From Bacteroidota bacterium (GTDB lineage Bacteria; Bacteroidota; Bacteroidia; Bacteroidales; UBA10428): 64,000 bases of DNA. The DNA is taken from positions 62,001 to 126,000 of the forward strand of contig CP065006.1 of the NCBI GenBank assembly GCA_016699695.1, read 5' to 3'. A program made the translations under genes and the position numbers. A model generated the notes under the pieces. It was not told the origin of the DNA, searched no databases, and was given only the letters and a program-made list of their open reading frames with translations. Below, piece by piece: positions 1 to 8,443 of this stretch (the stretch's first letter is position 1; each line of letters begins with the position of its first letter).

Positions 1-842
1 TCCAGTATGGATTTTACCGAATGAAGGTAATTGTTAATTGGGGTATTCTCGATGGTTAGAAATGGAATATTGTAAAGGTAGCGTGTACGGAAAGAGTAAT
101 TTACCGGGAGGGGAATTTTCGCCTGCACTCTTACAGTAATGCCCAGAGTGGAACAAAAGTCGATAAGCTTGTATAGCTTTTCAGGATGCGAGGTACAGTC
201 GAAACAGATCAATTCATCCACAATGTCGTAACGGAGCAAGCTTTTAATGTTGACATTCTTTGGATGTATTTTTACCACTTTGCGAAATTGTTGACGAATG
301 ATGGCTGAATCGGTAATAATATACAGGATTTTGATTCCCCATTCCTTCTGGCTCAGAATTTTTTCGATGATGGGTCCACTTTGGTCGTTGGCTATGATGG
401 CTACGTTACGAATATTGTGCCCATTGGCCCTGAATAGCCGCACGGTTTTAAAAGTAATGAGCCTGATAACAAACAAACTGATAAAATTTAAGATCACAAA
501 CAATCCGATAGCTATCGAAGGGAAGCTATCGAACTTTATAATCAGGTCCAATACAAAAAGTATAAATCCACCAATGGTCGATAACCTGATAAAATCGCCC
601 AAAATAACCATGGCAGAACTGGTACGTGGTATGCGGGCAAGGTTAGTGGCCTTTAAAAGTACAACCCATATGAAAAGTACAATTGCTGCTACAATGAAAA
701 ATTCACTGGCGAAGTTCACTTCTTCCCAAGTATAGCGGTGTACAAGATAAGAAGCTATAAACAGGGTTGTAAGGGTTACCTTAAGATCGATAAACCCTAA
801 AAACAATTTAATGAGTTTGTGACGGCTTATTCGGATAGACAT
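1..842 (-). CDS. Polyprenyl-phosphate sugar phosphotransferase, N-terminal part (runs off the window)
   Basis: Reading leftward from an ATG at 842 there is an uninterrupted frame of 280 codons to the window edge. It begins MSIRISRHKLIKLF and contains several hydrophobic segments (for example FFIVAAIVLFIWVVLL), followed by a cytoplasmic nucleotide-fold-like stretch (HNIRNVAIIANDQSGPIIEK, then KVVKIHPKN). This is the layout of the WbaP/WcaJ-like enzymes that start exopolysaccharide or O-antigen repeat units by transferring a sugar phosphate to undecaprenyl phosphate: N-terminal membrane helices, then a CoA-binding-like domain, then the catalytic bac_transf domain. Only the first two parts are present here, so the sugar and the catalytic residues cannot be seen. 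The family call rests on architecture and general similarity and is fairly sure. Confidence 0.75.
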   Translation of the reverse strand, partial: MSIRISRHKLIKLFLGFIDLKVTLTTLFIASYLVHRYTWEEVNFASEFFIVAAIVLFIWVVLLKATNLARIPRTSSAMVILGDFIRLSTIGGFILFVLDLIIKFDSFPSIAIGLFVILNFISLFVIRLITFKTVRLFRANGHNIRNVAIIANDQSGPIIEKILSQKEWGIKILYIITDSAIIRQQFRKVVKIHPKNVNIKSLLRYDIVDELICFDCTSHPEKLYKLIDFCSTLGITVRVQAKIPLPVNYSFRTRYLYNIPFLTIENTPINNYLHSVKSIL

Positions 843-1175
843 AGTGTGGCTTTGGCTTTTGGTTGAATAAATTTACAGCTATAAAAATGGAACTAATAGT
901 TAATTTTAACCAGTAGGGCAGATTAGTTGACCAACGATGCTATTTACATGGTAAGCGAAAAAAGAGGGTTTTTACCCATGTTTTTAGCAGATATAATGAA
1001 ACCATTTCAGGATGTTTATACTGTCGGTAAGCAATGCATTATCAAATTATCAGCTTAGCTGTAGCCTTCTTAAAATTTCCTGGAACAATACCGGGCAATC
1101 ATATAGAAATAAATACTCTCACATTGACTTGTAAAAAGATAAATAAACGTTAAAAACGTGTCTATTTCGAATTGC

Positions 1176-1208
1176 TTTGCTGTTTAATACACAATCTTTT
1201 TATATTTG
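1176..1208 (+). promoter_or_regulatory. Bacteroidota-type promoter for the 1248 gene
   Basis: TTTG at 1176-1179 and TATATTTG at 1201-1208 are separated by 21 bases, which fits the Bacteroidota primary sigma consensus TTTG-N19-21-TAnnTTTG. The gene start is about 40 bases downstream. The remainder of the 405-base gap between 842 and 1248 shows no coding frame or other clear structure. Confidence 0.6.
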
Positions 1209-1247
1209 CCTGCAGTTAAAATGTTATTCTAATTATTTTTTTGGTTT

Positions 1248-1730
1248 ATGGTTTCTAAAAGGGAGGAGAGTCTGGAAGATATGGTATCCAGGCGCAACAA
1301 GCGTTTAAAGAACTTGTTTGTAGTAAACGGTATTGATGTAAGGTTGGTAGGAGATGAGCAGAAACCAGCCGTGATTATGGATGAACATGTGGTAATATCG
1401 TGTTATGTAAAAAATTTCGACTTGCACTTTACACGTGAACCTTTCAGCGATGAGATAGTAAAAACAGTTAAGTTAAAACACGATCCGGAAATTACCAGGC
1501 TTGAGCTGCAAGAGGTGATTGAAGCATGCAAACACCGTCCTGTTTACAGGGTAAAACATTCGGGTACCGACTTATTTCTGGTTGGCTACAATTACCTAAA
1601 TAGCGAAGATGCAGTAGGGCGCTACCCTGTGTTTGCCAGAAATAAACCCAAGGTATATTTCGACCTGAGCTATGCCGAGAAGGTACTTGAAAGTCTTACT
1701 GAGGAGGGTTATCCGATTGAGATTGTCTAA
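1248..1730 (+). CDS. Conserved hypothetical protein, 160 aa
   Basis: An intact 160-residue soluble protein with no signal peptide or membrane segment. I do not recognise the family. It starts with a highly charged stretch (MVSKREESLEDMVSRRNKRLKNL) and then has alternating strand-like and helix-like segments. It is transcribed on its own from a good Bacteroidota promoter and ends at a shared hairpin terminator, so it is a single-gene unit. Base composition matches the surrounding core genes and nothing suggests transfer. Confidence 0.7.
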   Translation: MVSKREESLEDMVSRRNKRLKNLFVVNGIDVRLVGDEQKPAVIMDEHVVISCYVKNFDLHFTREPFSDEIVKTVKLKHDPEITRLELQEVIEACKHRPVYRVKHSGTDLFLVGYNYLNSEDAVGRYPVFARNKPKVYFDLSYAEKVLESLTEEGYPIEIV

Positions 1731-1751
1731 CAGTTCAAATTATCTATAGTA

Positions 1752-1782
1752 AAGGGTATCTTTTAGCAGGTACCCTTTTTTA
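1752..1782. terminator. Rho-independent terminator between convergent genes
   Basis: AAGGGTATC at 1752-1760 pairs with GGTACCCTT at 1769-1777 across an 8-base loop, with one G-T pair. A run of T follows for the rightward gene at 1248. It sits between that gene and the leftward gene ending at 1780, so it may serve both. Confidence 0.75.
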
Positions 1783-2238
1783 TTGGTACTTGATAAAATC
1801 GGCATATTCCACAAACACTTCTTCAAGGGGGGCCATTGCCTCGTACAGAAATACCGATACTTCACGCCAGCAATCCTGATTGTAAATATTCACACCCTCT
1901 TTCAGCATAAAAACACGCGAAACTGTTTTACCAGGCATTTTCTCTGTTTCAAGCTTCCACTGCAATTCAAAAGGTACAGCCTTTTGCAGAATGCTTTTGA
2001 GTTGTTCCAGTTTTTCATAAAGTTCGATGCGCTTATCGAGGTTTCGGGTATCAATCTCCAGACCTGCCCAAGCTTGAATTTCGTCGAAATGAAATTTCAG
2101 TTTCAGTTGGCTTATGCCAGTCTGGTCCAGTATCCACTTTCCTTTTTTTCCGGCACGCAATTTCCTTTTGTTCGAAAAGGCTTTAAACTGATCCCAAAAA
2201 TTTTGGCGGATTTGCTTTTTTTCTTCGCTGCTGTACAT
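1780..2238 (-). CDS. DUF4268-family protein
   Basis: A 152-residue protein beginning MYSSEEKKQIRQNFWDQF, which is the characteristic opening of DUF4268 proteins. The middle carries IQAWAGLEIDTRNLDKRIELYEKLEQLK and the end has a tryptophan-rich acidic segment. Family members are of unknown role; some occur fused to or near nuclease-like proteins. A longer frame opens with TTG at 2253, but the ATG at 2238 matches the family start. It follows the DUF3820 gene by about 20 bases and was probably transcribed with it. Confidence 0.75.
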   Translation of the reverse strand: MYSSEEKKQIRQNFWDQFKAFSNKRKLRAGKKGKWILDQTGISQLKLKFHFDEIQAWAGLEIDTRNLDKRIELYEKLEQLKSILQKAVPFELQWKLETEKMPGKTVSRVFMLKEGVNIYNQDCWREVSVFLYEAMAPLEEVFVEYADFIKYQ

Positions 2239-2260
2239 CGAACTAAAATACAAAATCTAT

Positions 2261-2485
2261 TTAGGAATTGTATCGCTTTAGCGGATCGAGCAGGTATTCC
2301 AATCCATTCAGCCTGATTTCATAAAGAGTTTCCAGCATCATTCCCAGCCTGCCTTTCGGAAATCCTTGTCGCTTGAACCAAACAAGGTAGTATTCGGGCA
2401 GTTTATACAGTGTGGTACCTTTGTATTTTCCAAAAGGCATTTTTTGGGTAGTAAGCTCAGTAAGCAAGCTGGCATCGAATTCCAT
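2261..2485 (-). CDS. DUF3820-family small protein
   Basis: A 74-residue protein with the family core MPFGKYKGTTLYKLPEYYLVWF followed by GFPKGRLGMMLETLYEIRLNGLEYLLDPL. DUF3820 proteins (also called putative quorum-sensing-regulated virulence factor) are about this length and are widespread in Bacteroidota; their activity is not established. It lies between arfB and the DUF4268 gene on the same strand with short gaps, so a small operon is likely. It is full length. Confidence 0.8.
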   Translation of the reverse strand: MEFDASLLTELTTQKMPFGKYKGTTLYKLPEYYLVWFKRQGFPKGRLGMMLETLYEIRLNGLEYLLDPLKRYNS

Positions 2486-2504
2486 AGGTGTTGGTTTTGA
2501 ATAA

Positions 2505-2927
2505 CTAAAGATCGGGCTTTTGCCTGTGAGCTTTTCTGTCGGACATAATTTTTTTGGCTGTAAGTCTTTTCTCTACCGCTGTGCGGGTAGGGCGGGTAGG
2601 AGTGCGTTTTTTCCGGGTGCTAAGGTTAAGTGCCAGGTATTGATAAAACTTTTCGATGGCATCCTGCTTGTTTTGAAGTTGCGTGCGGTATTCCTGAGAA
2701 CTAAATTGCAATATTCCACTAGCCAGCAAATGCCTCGAAGGTGTGTGTAGCAGCCGGTATTTTTCAAACTCGCTCAGTGCCTGAGAATTTTGAACATCAA
2801 ACCGGAGTTCGATTCGGGTGTTGACTTTATTCACATTCTGCCCGCCCGGACCACTGCTACGGCTGGATGAAAATTCCATTTCGATCTCGAAATTGCGTTT
2901 TTTGAGCAGTTCGGGAGACATTTGCAT
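2505..2927 (-). CDS. arfB: Alternative ribosome-rescue factor / peptidyl-tRNA hydrolase ArfB
   Basis: A 140-residue protein with the class I release-factor-like catalytic loop: SSGPGGQNVNKVNTRIEL, with the GGQ at residues 28-30. The C-terminus is rich in Lys and Arg (TRKKRTPTRPTRTAVEKRLTAKK, then DRKAHRQK), which in ArfB inserts into the empty mRNA channel. ArfB hydrolyses peptidyl-tRNA on ribosomes stalled without a stop codon. Length matches the family (about 140 aa), and both the GGQ and the basic tail are present, so it should be active. prfC lies close by on the same strand. Confidence 0.93.
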   Translation of the reverse strand: MQMSPELLKKRNFEIEMEFSSSRSSGPGGQNVNKVNTRIELRFDVQNSQALSEFEKYRLLHTPSRHLLASGILQFSSQEYRTQLQNKQDAIEKFYQYLALNLSTRKKRTPTRPTRTAVEKRLTAKKIMSDRKAHRQKPDL

Positions 2928-2968
2928 AGAAGGTAGTTAGGGTTAAGCTTAAGGGGCATTCAACACCA

Positions 2969-3310
2969 TTAAATCGAATCGGTAACTGATTGAGTGATCT
3001 CTTGAAATCTGGCTGCAAAAAGTGGGTCTTTCATGTAGATCTCAAGAGTGCTTTTTCTTTGCTCCGACTGAGCCGACAACTCCATAAGCTTTTTGTGATT
3101 TTCCATATTCTCCGGTTGCTGCCGACGTACTTTGATGTAGCTTTGAAATTCTTTTAGCCAGCCCTCATACTCATCGAGAAAGGCTTGTTGTTCATCGATG
3201 AGCTCAGTGGTTTCGGGCGATTTGGCAAAAGTAACTGCAGAGGCTACAGCACCGGTGAGGGAAAGACCCAATCGCTTTAAAAATTCTTTACGGCTATGCA
3301 GGTTTTTCAT
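2969..3310 (-). CDS. Hypothetical exported protein with Tat-like signal
   Basis: 113 residues. The N-terminus (SRKEFLKRLGLSLTGAVASAVTFAKS) resembles a twin-arginine or short Sec signal, although it has RKEF rather than a strict RR. The mature part is polar and predicted helical (DEQQAFLDEYEGWLKEFQSYIK), with no cysteines or known motif. It lies between arfB and prfC on the same strand with a gap of about 90 bases to each. I do not recognise the family. Confidence 0.6.
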   Translation of the reverse strand: MKNLHSRKEFLKRLGLSLTGAVASAVTFAKSPETTELIDEQQAFLDEYEGWLKEFQSYIKVRRQQPENMENHKKLMELSAQSEQRKSTLEIYMKDPLFAARFQEITQSVTDSI

Positions 3311-3402
3311 GGGCAGAATAATAGTTTAGTTCAACAAAATTAAACACGATAAGGCTTGAATTGTTCGCTTTTTTTTATCGTGTGAGTGCCCGCTTGCCGG
3401 TG

Positions 3403-4995
3403 TTAATTTTTAACGGCTTCCCATTCAGAGGTAAAGAAAAACTGCACCTTTGGAAAACCTTCGCGGGCCATTTGCAGCATCCAATCGCTCTCTACAAACA
3501 ACACAGGACGATCGTCGCGGTCGAGGGCAATATTATGCGCCTTGCGGGCATATAGTTCTTCCAAAGCCTTTTTATCGTCGGAATGAAACCAACAGGCCTT
3601 GCGGTAATCAAGTGAACGAAACGAACATTTTGCACCGTATTCGTGCTCGAGCCGGAAACGGATTACTTCGAACTGTAACTCGCCAACAGTGCCAATAATT
3701 TTTTTAGCCCCATGCTGCTGCACAAAAAGCTGGGCAACACCTTCTTCTGTTAGCTGCCTGATGCCCTTATCGAGTTGTTTGGCTTTCATAGCATCGAGGT
3801 TTTCCACTTCGCGGAACAGCTCCGGCGAGAAACTTGGAATGCCTTTATATTGAAGAATTTCCCCTTCGGTAAAGGTATCTCCGATTTTAAAATTACCACT
3901 GTCGTAAAGACCAATTACATCGCCAGGATAGCCTTCTTCGGTAATGCTACGCGAATTGGCCATAAATTCAACCGGATTACTAAACCGCATTTGCTTTTGC
4001 AAACGAGTGTTGATGTAAAACTTGTTGCGCTCGAATTTTCCGGAGCAAACCCTTAAAAAGGCAATTCGGTTACGGTGATTGGGATCGAGGTTGGCATGAA
4101 TTTTAAACACAAAACCACTAAAAGCATCTTCTTCTGGTTTTACCATGCGTTGCACGGTTTCACGGGCACGGGGAGAAGGGGCTATCTCGATAAAAGTGTC
4201 CAGCAATTCCTTTACCCCGAAGTTATTGATGGCACTGCCAAAAAATACCGGAGCCAGCAAGCCATCGCGGTACAATTCCACATCGAAGGGTTCATAAACT
4301 TCTTCTACCAATTCGGTATCGTCTCGCAATTGCTTAATGTCTTTCGGGTGAAAATATTGCTCAATTTCGGTACTAAAAATATCGGTGAGCTTGAACATGG
4401 TTTCGCTCAGCCTGTTTTTACCCGGTTCGAACAAGTGCATCTCTTTGCGGTAAAGGCTGTAGACACCTTTAAAATCGTAACCCTGGTTAACCGGCAAAGA
4501 AAGGGGACGTACGGATATATTCAGCTTTTTTTCCAGCTCTTCCAACAAGGAGAGTGGATCTTTTCCTTCGCGGTCGAGTTTGTTGACAAAAATAATTACA
4601 GGCGTGTTGCGCATGCGACAAACGTTCATGAGCTTTTCGGTCTGCTCTTCCACACCCTTGGCACAATCGACCACCAGAATCACAGAGTCGACTGCAGAGA
4701 GGGTACGGTAGGTATCTTCGGCAAAGTCTTTGTGGCCAGGAGTATCGAGAATATTGACTTTTGTATCGTGGTATTCGAACGACATCACCGAGGTGGCTAC
4801 CGAAATACCTCTTTGTTTCTCTATCTCCATAAAATCGGAAGCTGAGAATTGCTTTATTTTGTTGCTCTTTACAGCGCCTGCAGTTTTAATGGCACCGCCG
4901 AATAACAACAATTTCTCTGTCAATGTGGTTTTCCCGGCATCGGGGTGGCTGATAATGGCAAAGGTGCGGCGGCGTGCTAACTCTTTTTCAATCAT
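3403..4995 (-). CDS. prfC: Peptide chain release factor 3
   Basis: A translational GTPase that removes RF1/RF2 from the ribosome after peptide release. It shows RRRTFAIISHPDAGKTTLTEKLLLFGGAI (G1), EKQRGISVATSVM (G2), DTPGHKDFAEDT (G3) and FVNKLDREG (G4). HPDAGKTT rather than HVDHGKTT, and the length of about 530 aa, separate RF3 from EF-G and EF-Tu. The frame is open back to a TTG at 5034, but a promoter -7 element overlaps that codon. The ATG at 4995 (MIEKELARRRTF) matches other RF3 starts and is preferred. No defect is visible. Confidence 0.93.
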   Translation of the reverse strand: MIEKELARRRTFAIISHPDAGKTTLTEKLLLFGGAIKTAGAVKSNKIKQFSASDFMEIEKQRGISVATSVMSFEYHDTKVNILDTPGHKDFAEDTYRTLSAVDSVILVVDCAKGVEEQTEKLMNVCRMRNTPVIIFVNKLDREGKDPLSLLEELEKKLNISVRPLSLPVNQGYDFKGVYSLYRKEMHLFEPGKNRLSETMFKLTDIFSTEIEQYFHPKDIKQLRDDTELVEEVYEPFDVELYRDGLLAPVFFGSAINNFGVKELLDTFIEIAPSPRARETVQRMVKPEEDAFSGFVFKIHANLDPNHRNRIAFLRVCSGKFERNKFYINTRLQKQMRFSNPVEFMANSRSITEEGYPGDVIGLYDSGNFKIGDTFTEGEILQYKGIPSFSPELFREVENLDAMKAKQLDKGIRQLTEEGVAQLFVQQHGAKKIIGTVGELQFEVIRFRLEHEYGAKCSFRSLDYRKACWFHSDDKKALEELYARKAHNIALDRDDRPVLFVESDWMLQMAREGFPKVQFFFTSEWEAVKN

Positions 4996-5031
4996 ACTGT
5001 CAATCTCTCGCGTATCGGTAAAAATGGTGCG

Positions 5032-5063
5032 CAAAAATAGCCCATTCCGGCCGAACTAACAAG
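5032..5063 (-). promoter_or_regulatory. Promoter of prfC
   Basis: On the leftward strand TATTTTTG (5039-5032) is preceded after 20 bases by CTTG (5063-5060), a near-consensus Bacteroidota promoter. The expected transcript start lies about 30 bases before the ATG at 4995 and excludes the longer TTG-initiated frame. Confidence 0.5.
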
Positions 5064-5105
5064 AAAAGCAGAAAGTATAAAAGCCATTGCCTAAATTGTC
5101 TGTCT

Positions 5106-5975
5106 TCAGGTATATTGTTTTAAAATTTCGATACACCCTGCATAATATCCTCTGCCAAAAAGATTAAGATGGTTGAGTTGATGGTACAGAAGATAAATCG
5201 CCTGGCGGTATTGCCAGCCCTCTTTCAGGGGATATTTTTTATCGTATGCCAGATAAAAATCTTCCGAAAAGACGCCAAACATCCGGGTCATGGCCAGTTC
5301 AGCTTCGCGGTGCCCGTAATACACAGCCGGATCAATCAGCACAGGGTGACCCTCTTCGTCACACATAAAATTGCCTCCCCATAAATCGCCATGGAGCAAA
5401 GCTGGTGCTTCTTCGCTACCTTGCAAAATGGATTCAACTTTGGTTTCAAGCAGGCTCATGCGGCTTGAAAATTCACTTGTGGCATAGCCATTCTTTTCTG
5501 CAAGCCGCAATTGAGGTAATAACCGTTTATTTAAATAGAAGGTCGGCCAATGTTGCTTTTCTTTTTCAACTGCCAAATTGAGCTGAGGGGTTGCTCCAAT
5601 ATAATTGTCTTCGAAAAGGCCAAAACTATCGGATGTAGATGTATGCAAAGCAGCCAGTAAAATGCCAAATGTTTTAAAAAAATCGGGTCTTTTAATGCCT
5701 GATGCGATATGCTCGAGCAATAAAAATTCAGAAGTAACCAATATCACCGATGGCACACGAATAATATTAGCCCTTGCCAGTTCTTTCAATCCATTGGCTT
5801 CTTTTAAAAACATATCCGATGCTCCAGAGTGTGTTTTTAAGAAGTATTTTTTATGCGATTGGGTTTGAACAGCTACCGATTGTGCTATGCAGCCTCCGCC
5901 GATACTTTGTACCGAAATCACCTTTTCGTGCAGAAATTCTTCTATCTGAATTTGTATTTCAGCATTGATGTGCAT
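5106..5975 (-). CDS. Fructosamine kinase family protein
   Basis: 289 residues with the kinase-like fold of the fructosamine-3-kinase family. SIGGGCIAQSVAVQT resembles a nucleotide loop; LLHGDLWGGNFMCDEEGHPVLIDPAVYYGHREAELAM is the family's catalytic and metal-binding signature (HGDLWxGN and DPA). These enzymes phosphorylate protein-bound fructosamines or related ketoamines so that the adduct falls off. The gene overlaps the upstream phosphatase gene by 17 bases, implying translational coupling. Substrate is unproven. Length is typical. Confidence 0.88.
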   Translation of the reverse strand: MHINAEIQIQIEEFLHEKVISVQSIGGGCIAQSVAVQTQSHKKYFLKTHSGASDMFLKEANGLKELARANIIRVPSVILVTSEFLLLEHIASGIKRPDFFKTFGILLAALHTSTSDSFGLFEDNYIGATPQLNLAVEKEKQHWPTFYLNKRLLPQLRLAEKNGYATSEFSSRMSLLETKVESILQGSEEAPALLHGDLWGGNFMCDEEGHPVLIDPAVYYGHREAELAMTRMFGVFSEDFYLAYDKKYPLKEGWQYRQAIYLLYHQLNHLNLFGRGYYAGCIEILKQYT

Positions 5976-6453
5976 GGCGAATGTGGGTTAATAAACCCTG
6001 ACAGGCATCTTCGAGCAGGTCGAGCACCTGCTCAAAACCTTCCGATCCGCCATAATAGGGGTCGGGCACATAGCCAGGATTCGGTCCTGAACAATAGTTG
6101 GTCATTTTCGAAATTTTAGAGGCATGACCTGGTGCAGGTAAAAAGGGCTGCAGGTTTGCCACATTCTCATCGTCCATGGCAACCACATAGTCGAATTCAT
6201 TGAAATCAGCGGGTCTTACCTGACGCGAGATGCTGGTTAATTCATAGCCACGTTTGCTGGCATGACGCTGCATGCGGGCATCGGCAGGTTCGCCTGCATG
6301 ATAAGAAAGAGTGCCTGCCGAATCGCATTGTATTATATCAGAAAGAGTGCTATTCGCAACAAAGAAATTCATTACCGCTTCGGCGCTGGGAGACCGGCAG
6401 ATGTTACCCATGCAAATAAAAAGTATTTTTATAACCCGGTTTTCCTGCTTCAT
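5959..6453 (-). CDS. Low-molecular-weight protein tyrosine phosphatase
   Basis: 164 residues. The P-loop FICMGNICRSPSAEAVM has the Cx4CRS arrangement with the nucleophilic Cys and the Arg. The late VPDPYYGG supplies the general-acid Asp of the DP loop. Bacterial relatives act on phosphotyrosine proteins (for example polysaccharide kinases) or phosphoarginine. Coupling with a fructosamine kinase homologue, overlapping by 17 bases, is a recurrent arrangement and may indicate joint repair or phosphate handling; that link is inference. Confidence 0.9.
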   Translation of the reverse strand: MKQENRVIKILFICMGNICRSPSAEAVMNFFVANSTLSDIIQCDSAGTLSYHAGEPADARMQRHASKRGYELTSISRQVRPADFNEFDYVVAMDDENVANLQPFLPAPGHASKISKMTNYCSGPNPGYVPDPYYGGSEGFEQVLDLLEDACQGLLTHIRHAHQC

Positions 6454-6490
6454 TCACAATGGTTTTTTAAGGCAACTTCAACCTGATTGA

Positions 6491-7321
6491 TTAAGTCAGT
6501 TTTACACCTTCAGGAGTAATGTCGATTTGCCGGTTTTTATAAAGCGCTCCCAGTGCCTTCTTAAAATTCTTTTTGCTGATACCAAATACCCAGTTGATTT
6601 CTTCGGCCTCGCTTTTATCGTTAAAAGGCATAAAGCCATTGTTCTCTTTCAGGTAGGCAAGAATATGCAGAGTGGAATCGCCAACACGTGCATAGCCGGC
6701 TTTGTAGAGACTCAGGTCTATTTTTTCGTCGGGCCTAATGGCCTTGATATAGGCTTTTAGTGTTTGTCCTGGTGCAATGGGCTGGTGCACTTCGTTCTGA
6801 TAAAGCAAACCCCAGTGCTGGTGATTGATGATGGCATTAAAGCCCAGGTTGGTTTTTCGTACAATCAGAATATCCACTTCTTCATTGGGCGTATATTCCG
6901 CCGGTACATTGTCGAGGAACTTGTCTATTTTCTCGCTGGCTACTATTCGCTTGCTTTCAGCATCGTAATAAACATATACCAGCAATTTTTGACCCTCTTC
7001 GGGTGGAGCTTTTTGCTCGCGAAAGGGCAGGAGCAGATCTTTTGGCAAACCCCAGTTGAGAAAGGCTCCCACAGGAGTAAGCGATACCACATCGAGAAAA
7101 GCAAATTCACCTACCTGCACCAATGGCTTTTCTGTAGTGGCCACAGGCCGGTCTTCCGAATCGAGGTAGAGAAATATTTCGAGCTGATCGTCGACCTTGC
7201 AATTTTCCGGCACATAGCGTTTAGGAATCAATATTTCGCCATACTCAGAATCTTCGAGGTAAAGACCAAAATCGACTTCTTTTGCTACTGTAAGGGTATT
7301 GTATCGTCCGAGTTGTGCCAT
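6491..7321 (-). CDS. S1-domain RNA-binding protein, CvfB-like
   Basis: 276 residues. It begins GRYNTLTVAKEVDFGLYLEDSEYGEILIPKRYV, a tandem of OB/S1-like units, and ends with a winged-helix-like segment (GDSTLHILAYLKENNGFMPFNDKSEAEEINWVFGISKKNFKKALGALYKNRQI). This is the layout of CvfB/YitL: three S1 repeats then a winged helix. CvfB binds RNA and affects virulence gene expression in Staphylococcus; the role here is unknown. Full length, single gene, upstream of the phosphatase pair with a 37-base gap. Confidence 0.85.
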   Translation of the reverse strand: MAQLGRYNTLTVAKEVDFGLYLEDSEYGEILIPKRYVPENCKVDDQLEIFLYLDSEDRPVATTEKPLVQVGEFAFLDVVSLTPVGAFLNWGLPKDLLLPFREQKAPPEEGQKLLVYVYYDAESKRIVASEKIDKFLDNVPAEYTPNEEVDILIVRKTNLGFNAIINHQHWGLLYQNEVHQPIAPGQTLKAYIKAIRPDEKIDLSLYKAGYARVGDSTLHILAYLKENNGFMPFNDKSEAEEINWVFGISKKNFKKALGALYKNRQIDITPEGVKLT

Positions 7322-7486
7322 GCTTTTTTCTGATTGTATACAAAGGTAAGCGCTACCTGCCAGATAACCTAAAATTTTCCGATTTGGTGGTAATTTGAAA
7401 GGGTAACAAATATTTTTTAACTTATAGTTCGAACAACTTTTTCAGATTGATGGACATATTTATTATTTTGCATCCAAATTAATACT

Positions 7487-8395
7487 ATGAGACATCAATT
7501 ACTTCCCCGACTAATTACCGCTCTGGTTCTGTTTGTTTCGTTAAGTTTTGCTCTGGCTCCGATTCAGACAAGCGGTATATTGTTGCACTATTCCGATTTC
7601 GGTTCAAAATATGTCGATGCCCGCAATGTCGATGTCTGGGTTCCTTCGGACTACACAGCCGATAAAAAATATGCCGTGCTGTACATGCACGACGGGCAAA
7701 TGCTTTTCGACAGCACTGCTACCTGGAATCACCAGGAATGGCAGGTGGATGAAACCATGACCAGGCTGATGGGCGAAAATAAAATCCGCGACTGTATTGT
7801 AGTAGGCATCTGGAACAACGGCAAAAAACGCCGTGGCGAATACATGCCGCAAAAACCATTTAATACTCTGAAACAGGATTTGCAAGATTCGCTTTTAGCC
7901 AAAGACTATGCTGGCGCAGTTTTATCGGATAATTACCTGAAATTTATTGTGGAAGAGTTAAAACCTTTTATCGACAGTAGTTTTTCTACATTTACCGACC
8001 GCCAGAATACCTTCATTGCCGGATCGAGCATGGGCGCACTGATTTCGCTCTATGCTGTTTGCGAATATCCGGAGGTTTTTGGTGGTGCAGCTTGCCTATC
8101 AACCCACTGGCCAGGAAACCTGACTAATTTGCATACAGAAATTCCACAGGCTATCAACACTTACCTGCAAAATAACCTGCCTGACCCAGCTAATCATAAA
8201 CTTTATTTCGACTATGGTACTGTAACCCTCGATAGCCTCTATGCGCCTTCTCAGGCTATAGTCGATATTACTGTGAAACAAAAAGGTTTTACAGAACAAA
8301 ACTGGATTACCAAAGAATTTCCGGGAGAAAGCCATAGCGAGCAAGCCTGGAGTAAACGTTTAGCTATTCCAATGGAATTCTTGTTAAAACCCTGA
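7487..8395 (+). CDS. Secreted alpha/beta-hydrolase esterase (esterase D / IroE-like)
   Basis: 302 residues with an N-terminal signal sequence (LITALVLFVSLSFALAPIQ). The fold is that of putative esterases of the D family: RNVDVWVPSDYTADKKYAVLYMHDGQMLFD, the nucleophile elbow in FIAGSSMGALISLYA (Ser in GSSMG), and a late His in GESHSEQAW. Such enzymes hydrolyse acyl or feruloyl esters or siderophore lactones. It is directly followed by a lactonase-fold lipoprotein on the same strand (48-base gap), so the pair may act on the same exported substrate. A second esterase of the same superfamily is at 36900. Confidence 0.85.
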   Translation: MRHQLLPRLITALVLFVSLSFALAPIQTSGILLHYSDFGSKYVDARNVDVWVPSDYTADKKYAVLYMHDGQMLFDSTATWNHQEWQVDETMTRLMGENKIRDCIVVGIWNNGKKRRGEYMPQKPFNTLKQDLQDSLLAKDYAGAVLSDNYLKFIVEELKPFIDSSFSTFTDRQNTFIAGSSMGALISLYAVCEYPEVFGGAACLSTHWPGNLTNLHTEIPQAINTYLQNNLPDPANHKLYFDYGTVTLDSLYAPSQAIVDITVKQKGFTEQNWITKEFPGESHSEQAWSKRLAIPMEFLLKP

Positions 8396-8443
8396 GGAAA
8401 CTTTTGTTCGATAAAAATAAGTTGACGCATAAAAAATAGTTCC

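Noticed and set aside
298..735. Rightward 145-residue open frame
   Set aside because: It is antisense to the polyprenyl-phosphate sugar transferase frame that runs leftward through the whole region to the window edge; the leftward protein is the recognisable one.
4075..4845. Long rightward open frame opposite prfC
   Set aside because: It lies entirely opposite a complete prfC; no family features and no start site context.
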